DNA of 64,000 nt, from positions 4,230,001 through 4,294,000 of the forward strand of contig NC_071672.1 of assembly GCF_028554725.1 (NCBI RefSeq). The letters are read 5' to 3'. Of this stretch, positions 40,901-50,515 are shown piece after piece. A program made the translations under genes and the position numbers. Positions within the stretch are counted from its first letter, which is position 1. The number at the start of each line of letters is the position of its first letter. The notes under the pieces are model-generated. The model saw only the letters and a list, made by a program, of their open reading frames with translations, did no database searches and was not told where the DNA came from. Origin of the DNA: Zeugodacus cucurbitae. Lineage: Eukaryota > Arthropoda > Insecta > Diptera > Tephritidae.

Positions 40901-41043
40901 TGAAACCCCCAGGAAGACCACTTACCATTCCAAAATTGGTGGCGTATGGCTCCTGGAGTAAGGCGATGCTGCACCCACTATCTAAAATACAACGCCCTAA
41001 ATTACACATGACGGCATAGGACCTCTGACAATTTAGTTGTAAA
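37959..41043 (-). pseudogene. R1 copy 2 ORF2: AP endonuclease and reverse transcriptase
   Basis: The endonuclease domain shows LQLNCQRSYAVM, LLQEPYA, ILGMDANATSSMW, EIDVSLI and SDHNLIKI. The RT shows SPGLDGLNGE, SYRGISLLPVLGK, YGFRKGRSVEDAW, FVDFKGAFD and GCPQGSICGPYIWNLMMDS. A 2-bp deletion at about 39,118-39,127 shifts the frame just before the catalytic YADD. The C-terminal part follows from 39,013, with a zinc-binding pattern CICG...DWMHVITEC near the end. A further frameshift near 38,110 alters the last 40 or so residues. The first methionine is lost: a deletion at about 41,044 fuses ORF1 directly to ORF2. The protein would have cut the 28S R1 site and primed cDNA synthesis there. Confidence 0.88.
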
Positions 41044-42349
41044 ATCGGACAGGCAGCCGACATCATGAGATGTCCCGCTGGCCTTCCTTTAAACGCACAG
41101 TTGCGACAATGGGGGGCATTGACGCAACTGGCAGCCCTGTGGCCCTCCTGACCACACCTCCGACAGACATCGGACTTGGCCCTGCATTCTGCCACTCGGT
41201 GATCAAAATCCATGCACCGGAAGCAGCCGGTCACGGGACTATCCGCACGAACACGGAAGGAGAACCACTTGACGTAGCACCTACCCGCCTCCAGGAGGGT
41301 GGACATTAGTTTGTCCGTACCCTCTAGGACAACATTTGTCCTGCCATCAGTCGCCACCTTCCACGGACGACTGACCATCCTCACGTCCGTCTTTTTGGAC
41401 TCGGGGCTGAACTCCCGAAGGTTCAGCCGGAACAGCTCCTCCATGAATTCTTCATGGGATATTTCCGTGTGTACTCCCTGTACCACGACCCTGGGCCCCA
41501 ACTTTTTATTGACGCTAACGTCCAACCCTACCTCACCGAATTTGGCGTTACTCGCCACTTTCTCCCTCTCCAGACCGAGGGGGTACGAATGACCACCCCA
41601 CCACCCTTAATAGCATTCACTTCGTGAACGCGTACTCCAAGAGAAGGTCCAAACTCCTTAACTACCTTCTTGATTACTTCCTTAGAGGAAGTCACAGGAG
41701 CCTTGCTCCTTACCACAACCGACCAGGTTTCTACTGGTCTCCGCATCGTCGGCGCAATTGCCTCCAGCACGGGTGCCGGAGGGGCAGGCGCCGAGGGAGC
41801 AGCAGCATCCGCCTCTGCTGTGCTCCGAGGGACGGAAGATGTCCCACAACCCCCTTCAAACCCTCAATTTGCCCACGAAGGTGAGCATTTTCCGTAAGGA
41901 CACTCATAAGAATCTCCTCATATTTAGAGGCGGTCCCTACGAGTTCCTTCATTGTTGTGACTTCGAGGCTTTTCGCCCCGAACACAACTTCGTTCAACTG
42001 GGCTGTTACGGCTTTCATTGCCGTAACATGACCCTCACCCCCAATAACACCCCCTTTACCCCCCTTGTTGCCTCCTACCTTGTCCATTGGCACCGTCCTT
42101 CGCCGCAGCCTTGACTCCTACGGCTGCTTTCGTAGCAACTGTATCTAGCGTCTGGAAAACCCCATCCGACCCGCTCTCGCCCGAGTTCGCCTGTGGTGGC
42201 GAACCCAATCGCGCCTTCCTCTTGGGTGGGGGCCGCAAGGGTTGCCCCACTCCGTCCACGTCCGTCGATGACTCCACCTGGACCATTGAAGGCCCGGAGT
42301 CTTCACTCTCCGCTGGGGCTTTTGCCCCTCTCCTCCGTGGTGGAGGCAT
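41044..42349 (-). pseudogene. R1 copy 2 ORF1 (gag-like), frameshifted and fused to ORF2
   Basis: ORF1 starts at 42,349 with the basic sequence MPPPRRRGAKAP. It then needs at least three frame changes: segments 42,056-42,349, 41,731-42,093, 41,528-41,770 and from 41,558. The middle part has a likely short coiled coil (SKYEEILMSVLTENAHLRGQ). The C-terminus has zinc knuckles CFRCMDFDHRVAEC and CRRCGQEGHRAASC and a third, looser one starting CRNC. The equivalent of the ORF1 stop and ORF2 start in copy 5 is missing (about 46 bp), so the last ORF1 frame reads into ORF2. ORF1 proteins of this clade bind element RNA. Confidence 0.8.
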
Positions 42350-42706
42350 TTCCGCTGCCTAACACTCACGCACAATTACACACAGCACTAATGTACACTA
42401 TCACTACCTGCACTGCACACAGATGCCGCTAACTACTGCTGGGAAATCCCACACTTTGTTCACTAGCACACACATGTTAATGGCCTAAGCCGCTATCCTC
42501 ACACACTTTTGGGAATACACACGATGTGTATAATCCCTCACGTACCTGCTTACTGTGTCTGTTTCACTACAGGCTACCGAAAAACCGGAAAAACCGAAAG
42601 ATTCTTTTCACTTCAGAAACACTGAAAACACTTTTAAAATCGCTTTTAAAAACTCGCAATGATGCGCAAACACGTCCGTTCACTTCGAGGTTCTACAAAC
42701 AACTGT

Positions 42707-42815
42707 GCAGATAGGGACAGTAGGAATCTCCTGAATTCCTTCATGCGCGTCACTAATACGATGACGATGCATTTGGCTACGTAAATATAATCATTTTTAT
42801 GTCCGCCGTTTAACC
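42707..42815 (-). pseudogene. Diverged 28S R2/R1 target region in the spacer
   Basis: About 105 bp align with 6,071-6,180 of 28S at roughly 80% by eye, from the R1 site (TGTCCCTATCTGC) past the R2 core (TAGCCAAATGC) to AAACGGCGG. Outside this the match to 28S ends and AT-rich spacer begins. It is the upstream flank of R1 copy 2. An almost identical copy is at 46,307-46,415. Confidence 0.8.
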
Positions 42816-42829
42816 AAACATAGTTTTTA

Positions 42830-43450
42830 TATTATACAATATACCATTATATTAATTTTTGTATATTTCAATTGCTTTTCAGTATATTGTAAAAGTCGTT
42901 TGATAACTTTGCGTTCAAAGCTGTATCTTTATGTTAAGATTCTCTCTAACAACTATACAATATACCATTATATATTAATTTTTGTATATTTCAATTGCTT
43001 TTCAGTATATTGTAATAGTCGTTTGATAACAATCTATAACACTACCTAATGTTCTCAATGAATATTGAGAAATAAAGTACTTTGCGTTCCAAAATCTGTA
43101 TCTTTATGTTACGATTCTCTCTAACAACTATACAATATACCGTTATATATTAATTTTTGTATATTTCACAATTGTTTTTCAGTATATTGTAATAGTCGTT
43201 TGATAACAATCTATAACACTACCTTATGTTCTCAATGAATGTTGAGAAATAAAGTATTTTGCGTTCAAAAATCTGTATCTTTATGTTAAGATTCTCTCTA
43301 ACAACTATACAATATATCATTATATATTAATTTTTGTATATTTCACAATTGTTTTTCAGTATATTGTAATAGTCGTTTGATAACAATCTGTAACACTACC
43401 TTATGTTCTCAATGAATATTGAGAAAATAAAGTACTTCGCGTTCAAAAAA
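42830..43450. repeat. Spacer tandem repeat of about 177 bp (3.5 units)
   Basis: The block starting ACTATACAATATACC recurs at about 42,834, 42,955, 43,130 and 43,308. The full period is 176-178 bp; the first unit is shorter by about 55 bp. Each full unit contains TCTCAAT...ATTGAGA, an inverted repeat followed by AATAAAGTA. It lies just downstream of the 28S 3' end, where termination and processing signals occur in rDNA, but no specific signal is proven. Confidence 0.85.
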
Positions 43451-43795
43451 CAAAAAATGTTTTCTTATATTCAATTAATTTATGAAGATTCTTAAAAAAC
43501 TGTTAAAAATAATATATATATAACAAGTATGTTAATATAATATAAATATTTATATATTACATATATTTTATTTTTTTCAATACATAATAATATAAAATAC
43601 TTAATCTAAATTATTACTATTAAACTTAATTAATAATGTTAAACTTAGGTTTTTCTTCTATATTATATATATATATACATTAAAAAAAATACATATATAT
43701 ACATATATATAAATTATTTATAATATAAATATATACGGTATGTATATTACAACACACACACACATATATATATACATATAAATAATTTATAAACA
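43451..43795. other. AT-rich spacer next to the 28S 3' end
   Basis: About 345 bp of very AT-rich sequence with TA and CA microsatellites (for example ACACACACACACATATATAT near 43,753). No gene is visible. It is repeated at 47,046-47,402. Confidence 0.8.
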
Positions 43796-44267
43796 GTTTG
43801 ATCGAATCATCAAGCAAAGGATAAGCTTCAGTGGATCGCAGTATGGCAGCTGCTCTACCACTTACAACACCTTGCCCGTTACCAAAGTCGTTTACAATTG
43901 ATTCTAGGCATTGACATTGTATTAAAAAATGTTTTAATAAGTAACTAGCGCGTCATACAGGTGATATTTAATCCTCCCGCATTTGCTATGTTACAAATAA
44001 CATAGGCATCACATATATCCATTGTCGCTTATAAATAAAATTTATAAACTTTAAATGGTTTAGAGAAGCCATACAATGCAATCGCCCCATATTTATCATT
44101 GCAGTCCAGCACGGATACGACCTTAGAGGCGTTCAGGCATAATCCAACGGACGTAGCATCATACCACTGTTCGCTCGAACAAGTATTGTACCATTGGTCC
44201 GTACCTGCGGTTCCTCTCGTACTACGCAGGAATGCTGTCCCAATAACAATTGTCATTAGTAGGGTAC

Positions 44268-44308
<41 letters not shown>

Positions 44309-44337
44309 CCTTGAATGGGTGAACAATCCAATGCTTG

Positions 44338-44390
<53 letters not shown>

Positions 44391-44417
44391 GACGTCGCTG
44401 TGAACGTTTGGCCGCCG

Positions 44418-44458
<41 letters not shown>

Positions 44459-44972
44459 TTAAATACTCTTTAAACCAAAAGGATCGATAGGCCGAGCTTT
44501 TGCTGTCTCTGTGTGTACTGAACACCGAGATCAAGTCAGCATTTGCCCTTTTGCTCTATGTGTGGTTTCTGTCCGCACTGAGCTGGCCTTGGGACACCTC
44601 CGTTATTATTTGAGAGATTTACCGCCCCAGTCAAACTCCCCACCTGGCAATGTCCTTGAATTGGATCATACCTGAGTGTTGGAGTTATACCAAATTTTAA
44701 TTATAACAATAACACCGAAATGCTATCATTTCATTAAAATATGTTAACAATTATATAACAAACTCGTGGTACTCTGATCAAGAAGCTTGCATCAAAACCC
44801 AATACCATAAGATATATAAATATACCCATATAATGGCTAAGCAATGATACACGTTCCACTTAATCAAGTAAGTAAGGAAACAATAAGAGTAGTGGTATTT
44901 CATTGTTGATACATAACCGAAATTATATATCTCCCACTTATGCTACACCTCTTATGTCTCCTTACACTGCCA

Positions 44973-45011
<39 letters not shown>

Positions 45012-45015
45012 ATTA

Positions 45016-45066
<51 letters not shown>
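43796..45066 (-). rRNA. 28S rRNA: 28S rRNA, 3' third downstream of the R1 site
   Basis: On the minus strand it starts at the R1 site (TATCTACTATCTAGCGAAACC at 45,066 leftward) and includes CGTGAGACAGGTTAG near 44,280. It ends near 43,796 after GGGCAAGGTGTTGTAAGTGG. Its length of 1.27 kb plus the 2.70-kb 5' part gives a normal fly 28S. Upstream of it stands R1 copy 3 rather than 28S, so it is an orphan 3' part without its 5' part. Confidence 0.93.
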
Positions 45067-46306
45067 ACGTCCGGTGTGTTTTTGCGTGAGTACCTGCCGA
45101 TGACGGCCTTATCTCACGGTGCTCCGAAGCACAGCGTATCAATAAAATGCGATGATCAGCGCCCCGAAAAATGCTACGCATTATTCGGTACCAATTGGCA
45201 GTGTGGAATGGACATACTAACCACCTTGGTGGGGTTCGAGGCCTATCCAAAATCTCTGCCGTACTTTGGGTCCGGCACCCGGTTGCAGTGCAACTCCACA
45301 TTGAGTGATCAAAACACTCTTCCCGCATTCGGGTATTAAACCACAACCACCACGATACTCCCCGAGGGGCCAGTCCGCATGAGTAGGTTGGAGCGAACTC
45401 CAAGGGCTCCTACTCCCCGTGCTACCAGAATTAAGTCTCCGGTCAGACCTCGTAGTTGAAACTACTACCAGTTGAGCTACCATACTGCTCCGGACTGGTG
45501 ACCATTTAAGTTAATGGTATAAAAAATTATACCTCCCCTACCCGATTTACAACTAATTGCCTACGCCGACTGAACAAAACACGTGCAAACCTATCAAACG
45601 ACCCTAAATGTTCGGCACTCCGACTATCCGAGATCCCACCACTAACATCTAGCTGTCCATCAGTCCAGCTAATCCAAATACCCCCATACCCCCAAGGTCC
45701 CTAATGTCCGAGTACATCGGGCATTCCGTTATGACATGCATCCAGTCCTCAGAGAGTGCCCCACATATACACTCCGGACTTTCGGAAATGTTCCTCTGAT
45801 GCAAAAATGCATTCAAAGGTCCATGCCCAGTAAGCAAGAAACCCAGACTCATACAGAATCTGAAGTCTGGGTTTTCCTCTACAAACCTAAGGCCCGGAGT
45901 CTTCACTCTCCGCTGGGGCTTTTGCCCCTCTCCTCCGTGGTGGAGGCATTTCCGCTGCCTAACACTCACGCACAATTACACACAGCACTAATGTACACTA
46001 TCACTACCTGCACTGCACACAGATGCCGCTAACTACTGCTGGGAAATCCCACACTTTGTTCACTAGCACACACATGTTAATGGCCTAAGCCGCTATCCTC
46101 ACACACTTTTGGGAATACACACGATGTGTATAATCCCTCACGTACCTGCTTACTGTGTCTGTTTCACTACAGGCTACCGAAAAACCGGAAAAACCGAAAG
46201 ATTCTTTTCACTTCAGAAACACTGAAAACACTTTTAAAATCGCTTTTAAAAACTCGCAATGATGCGCAAACACGTCCGTTCACTTCGAGGTTCTACAAAC
46301 AACTGT
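45067..46306 (-). mobile_element. R1: R1 copy 3, internally deleted
   Basis: Only 1.24 kb remains. 45,067-45,893 matches the 3' end of copy 2 (37,499-38,322) and 45,894-46,306 matches its 5' end (42,292-42,706). About 3.97 kb covering most of ORF1 and ORF2 is missing. Its two flanks differ: AGTAGATAGGGACA from true 28S on the 3' side (45,053-45,066) and GCAGATAGGGACA from the diverged spacer target on the 5' side (46,307-46,319). The fused frame 45,649-45,975 joins an ORF1 start to an ORF2 end and is not a real gene. Confidence 0.92.
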
Positions 46307-46415
46307 GCAGATAGGGACAGTAGGAATCTCCTGAATTCCTTCATGCGCGTCACTAATACGATGACGATGCATTTGGCTACGTAAATATAATCATTTTTAT
46401 GTCCGCCGTTTAACC
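46307..46415 (-). pseudogene. Second copy of the diverged 28S R2/R1 target
   Basis: Identical or nearly so to 42,707-42,815, the upstream flank of R1 copy 3. It shows that R1 copy 3 inherited its 5' flank from the spacer target. Confidence 0.8.
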
Positions 46416-46429
46416 AAACATAGTTTTTA

Positions 46430-47045
46430 TATTATACAATATACCATTATATTAATTTTTGTATATTTCAATTGCTTTTCAGTATATTGTAAAAGTCGTT
46501 TGATAACTTTGCGTTCAAAGCTGTATCTTTATGTTAAGATTCTCTCTAACAACTATACAATATACCATTATATATTAATTTTTGTATATTTCAATTGCTT
46601 TTCAGTATATTGTAATAGTCGTTTGATAACAATCTATAACACTACCTAATGTTCTCAATGAATATTGAGAAATAAAGTACTTTGCGTTCCAAAATCTGTA
46701 TCTTTATGTTACGATTCTCTCTAACAACTATACAATATACCGTTATATATTAATTTTTGTATATTTCACAATTGTTTTTCAGTATATTGTAATAGTCGTT
46801 TGATAACAATCTATAACACTACCTTATGTTCTCAATGAATATTGAGAAATAAAGTACTTTGCGTTCAAAAATCTGTATCTTTATGTTAAGATTCTCTCTA
46901 ACAACTATACAATATACCATTATATATTAATTTTTGTATATTTCACAATTGTTTTTCAGTATATTGTAATAGTCGTTTGATAACAATCTATAACACTACC
47001 TTATGTTCTCAATGAATATTGAGAAAATAAAGTACTTCGCGTTCA
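46430..47045. repeat. Spacer tandem repeat of about 177 bp (second copy)
   Basis: A copy of 42,830-43,450 with a few substitutions, keeping the short first unit and the TCTCAAT/ATTGAGA inverted repeat. Confidence 0.85.
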
Positions 47046-47402
47046 AAAAAAAAAATGTTTTCTTATATTTAATTAATTTATGAAGATTCTTAAAAAACTG
47101 TTAAAAATAATAAATATATAACAAGTATGTTAATATAACATAAATATTTATATATTACATATATTATATATATATTATTTTTTTCAATACATAATAATAT
47201 AAAATACTTAATCTAAATTATTACTATTAAACTTAATTAATAATGTTAAACTTAGATTTTTCTTCTATATTATATATATATATACATTAAAAAAAAAATA
47301 CATATATATACATATATATAAATTATTTATAATATAAATATATACGGTATGTATATTACAACACACACACACACATATATATACATATAAATAATTTATA
47401 AA
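47046..47402. other. AT-rich spacer (second copy)
   Basis: A copy of 43,451-43,795 with small length changes in its microsatellites, including an extra TATATATATATTATT near 47,165. No gene is visible. Confidence 0.8.
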
Positions 47403-47866
47403 CAGTTTGATCGAATCATCAAGCAAAGGATAAGCTTCAGTGGATCGCAGTATGGCAGCTGCTCTAACACTTACAACACCTTGCCCGTTACCAAAGTCGT
47501 TTACAATTGATTCTAGGCATTGACATTGTATTAAATAATGTTTTAATAAGTAACTAGCGCGTCATACAGGTGATATTTAATCCTCCCGCATTTGCTATGT
47601 TACAAATAACATTGGCATCACATATATCCATTGTCGTTTATAAATAAAATTTATAAACTTTAAATGGTTTAGAGAAGCCATACAATGCAATTGCCCCATA
47701 TTTATCATTGCAGTCCAGCACGGATACGACCTTAGAGGCGTTCAGGCATAATCCAACGGACGTAGCATCATACCACTGTTCGCTCGAACAAGTATTGTAC
47801 CATTGGTCCGTACCTGCGGTTCCTCTCGTACTACGCAGGAATGCTGTCGCAATAACAATTGTCATT

Positions 47867-47916
<50 letters not shown>

Positions 47917-47967
47917 ACCTTGAATGGGTGAACAATCCAACGCTTGGTGAATTTTGCTTCACAATGT
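47403..47967 (-). pseudogene. 28S rRNA 3' end fragment, broken at 47,967
   Basis: It matches 43,796-44,358 with a few substitutions. At 47,967 the 28S match stops after CACAATG (plus-strand reading) and R1 ORF1 sequence follows. About 700 bp of 28S between this point and the R1 site are absent. Confidence 0.9.
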
Positions 47968-48397
47968 TGCTGCTTTCGTAGCAACCGTATCTAGCTTCTG
48001 GAAAACCCCATCCGACCCGCTCTCGCCCGAGTTCGCCTGTGGTGGCGAACCCAATCGCGCCTTCCTCTTGGGTGGGGGCCGCAAGGGTTGCCCCACTCCG
48101 TCCTCGTCCGTCGATGACTCCACCTGGACCATTGAAGGCCCGGAGTCTTCACTCTCCGCTGGGGCTTTTGCCCCTCTCCTCCGTGGGGGAGGCATTTCCG
48201 CTGCCTAACACTCACGCACAATTACACACAGCACTAATGTACACTATCACTACCTGCACTGCACACAGATGCCGCTAACTACTGCTGGGAAATCCCACAC
48301 TTTGTTCACTAGCACACACAAGTTAATGGCCTAAGCCGCTATCCTCACACACTTTGGGGGAATACACACGATGTGTATAATCACATACCTGCTTACT
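47968..48397 (-). mobile_element. R1: R1 copy 4, inner part (ORF1 start and 5' UTR)
   Basis: It matches 42,121-42,549 of copy 2. The minus frame 47,968-48,195 begins MPPPRRRGAKAP and encodes the first 75 or so residues of ORF1 before the junction with 28S. The remainder of ORF1, all ORF2 and the 3' UTR are deleted. At 48,397 the plus-strand LINE is inserted in its 5' UTR, and the outer end follows at 53,764. Confidence 0.88.
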
Positions 48398-49070
48398 GTC
48401 CCGGTGGGATGTACACCTTAGCTGAGCTCAAAGCTACCGGGGGGGGTCGGCAGGTCGCGGATAGCCGGACGGCCTGTAGTAGCAGGTTAGTTGCGAAATA
48501 AGTTTAAACGAATAAGCAATCCCCGACGATGAGCGACAGGGGCGGAGGAAGCGGTATAAAAGCCAGCAAGCCCGATGATGTTCCTGTGACAATGGCGAAT
48601 CGACACCGCCTCTGAGAAATAAGTGTCCCCCTCAACATGCATAGGCGCGTTGAGTAATATAAAAATCCAGGCGCGACGGATCCAAAATGGGCGGCTTCCT
48701 GGTCAGCGTCTGTTCACCATGTTAGGTGCGGCTGATTTAACAACCTGACCGGTATACTGCGCGGCGCACTGGGAGTCCCTGGAAGTCTCGACAGCGACGT
48801 CTCCGCTGGTGAGATAGAAAGGGTGATGTGAGTTTGCTCTGCCGAGGTGCCAGCCTCGCGGTATATCAGTAAACAGCCACTTCGGTCCTTGGTCAGGGAG
48901 TGTGTATTGAACACAGCAGTAGTAGGCTGTGTTGCTCCGGTCGAGCGCCAGTCCGTCCGTGTTTTCCGGGACTGGCAAAACGAAGGACAGGCCTCAGGGA
49001 ACTGGGGTAGGAGCATTGCCTCCGAGGGTATACCCGTTCCTCTCTATTTCGGCCCGCCCCCCTACACACG
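48398..49070 (+). other. 5' UTR of the nested plus-strand LINE
   Basis: About 670 bp of GC-richer sequence than the surroundings, with a run CTACCGGGGGGGGTCGGCAG near 48,432. The opposite strand has an open frame of 201 codons (48,893-49,498) that overlaps ORF1 and has no recognisable domain. Promoter or ribozyme activity is possible but not shown. Confidence 0.5.
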
Positions 49071-50515
49071 ATGCGCTGTAAGAAAAAACAATTAATGGAG
49101 AATACTATGAGAATAAACAACAAAAGCAGCAGTAGTATGTACGATTTATTGATGAGTAGCGACACTCGAAGCCCTGGTAGTGGAAGAAAGATGCCAGAAA
49201 CGGAATCATCCAGGAGAACGCCGACCACTAATGGAGTTAACACAGAAGGTGACCCATTTATGCGTGCACCACGACTGATGCGATCACCAAAAAGGGTGCT
49301 TACAGTAGAAAAGCCTGCAAGAGCCAGATCATCGCCACCTGCTCTCCAAGATAGCACGCCTTTAGCGGAATCGGTTAACTCGGGTGGTGACGTCATGTCG
49401 GAACTAGGCGAGATGATCAAAAAGTTGACAGAAGCAATGTGTCTACCACAACGATCAATTAACAACCAGATTAAGCTCGGTGATGAAGCTTCACGCACGC
49501 GCGCAAAATGAGTTCAATAGAAATAAAGAAGCTAGACGAAATGTCTCTCTAGGAGCCACAACTGCAGATTCAACGCCGAAAAGGCCACGTGAGGATGAGC
49601 AGCTGATACGTAAGACCCCTCCTAAGAAAAAAGCTAGTCAAAGGGAAATGCAAAAGATGGCTATTGTGACCAAGAGGACTGAAAGAAACATTCCAGTAAA
49701 AGAAAAAACAGCCATGGAGAAGGAAAATGCCTGGACAGAGGTCAAACACAAAACGCAGAAACAGAAGAAGAAGAAGAATACAAGCTTTGCTTTGCGTTAT
49801 AGACCGGATGCTATAATAATTGCACGCACAGGAAATATGTCGTACAGTGATATACTTAGAACGGTCAAAAGCAATGACACCCTGCAGGAACTCGGAGAGA
49901 ACGTTACGCGAATCAGGAAGACGGCAAAAGGTGAAATATTGTTGGAAATGAAAAAGGCGCAGATGACGAACACGGGAGCATATGAAAAGGAGATAGGGAA
50001 GGTGCTAGGCGACCAGGCGATAATAAGAGCCCTGACCCATGAGGTATCAGTGGAGATCCGCGACCTAGATGAAGTAACCACTAGAAAAGACATAGTTGAG
50101 GCAATTAGATCGCAAATTAATGAGCTAAGCTCCCTCGGGGAAGGGGCGGTCAAAAACATTAGAAAGTCATACGCAGGCACGCAGATGGCAGTAATTAGCA
50201 GCAACGGACGCAAAACGACTTCTTGAAGCCCATAAGATTAAAATTGGATGGGTGGTCTGTAGAATTAGGGAAAAGCCTAATTTAAAAAAATGTTTCAGGT
50301 GCTTGGAATATGGGCATCTAGCGAGGTTGTGTACCAGCGAATATGACAGAAGCCAATGCTGTGCCAAGTGTGGCGAAAAGGGACACTTTGCAAAAGAATG
50401 TGACAAAACGGCGTCATGTGCAGCATGCAAATGCAAAGGACAAAAGGATACGGATCACCGTATCGGAAGTTGGAGGTGTCCCCTTTATCAAGCGGCGTTC
50501 AAAAACTTCAAATGA
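49071..50515 (+). pseudogene. Nested LINE ORF1 (gag-like), two frameshifts
   Basis: Three frames read in order: 49,071-49,511, 49,480-50,226 and about 50,200-50,515. The first is Ser/Pro/Arg-rich. The second has a long basic stretch (KHKTQKQKKKKNTS) and a helical region before the nucleic-acid-binding end. The third has knuckles CFRCLEYGHLARLC, CAKCGEKGHFAKEC and CAACKCKGQ...HRIGSWRC. Frame changes lie near 49,490 and 50,205. Its TGA stop (50,513-50,515) overlaps the ORF2 ATG as ATGA. The true start is uncertain; methionines at 49,071, 49,095 and 49,107 are all possible. Confidence 0.78.

Larger units (their letters stand above)
37499..42706 (-). mobile_element. R1: R1 copy 2, full-length but inactive
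   Basis: A 5.2-kb R1 flanked on both sides by the 13-bp duplication GCAGATAGGGACA (37,486-37,498 and 42,707-42,719). Order on the minus strand: 5' UTR of 357 bp, ORF1 with three CCHC knuckles, ORF2 with AP endonuclease and RT, 3' UTR of about 460 bp. It sits in a diverged 28S-like target in the spacer rather than in 28S proper. ORF1 and ORF2 both carry frameshifts. Confidence 0.9.

Noticed and set aside
44029..44293. Frames on both strands with apparent signal-peptide-like starts (repeated at 47,638-47,902)
   Set aside because: They are inside the 28S 3' part and duplicated only because that segment is duplicated.
48398..48500. Self-cleaving ribozyme at the 5' end of the nested LINE
   Set aside because: Some LINEs start with HDV-like ribozymes, but I could not fold a convincing double pseudoknot by eye.
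48893..49498. 201-codon frame antisense to the nested LINE ORF1
   Set aside because: No domain, and it overlaps the 5' UTR and ORF1 of the LINE on the other strand. Likely a by-product of codon bias.
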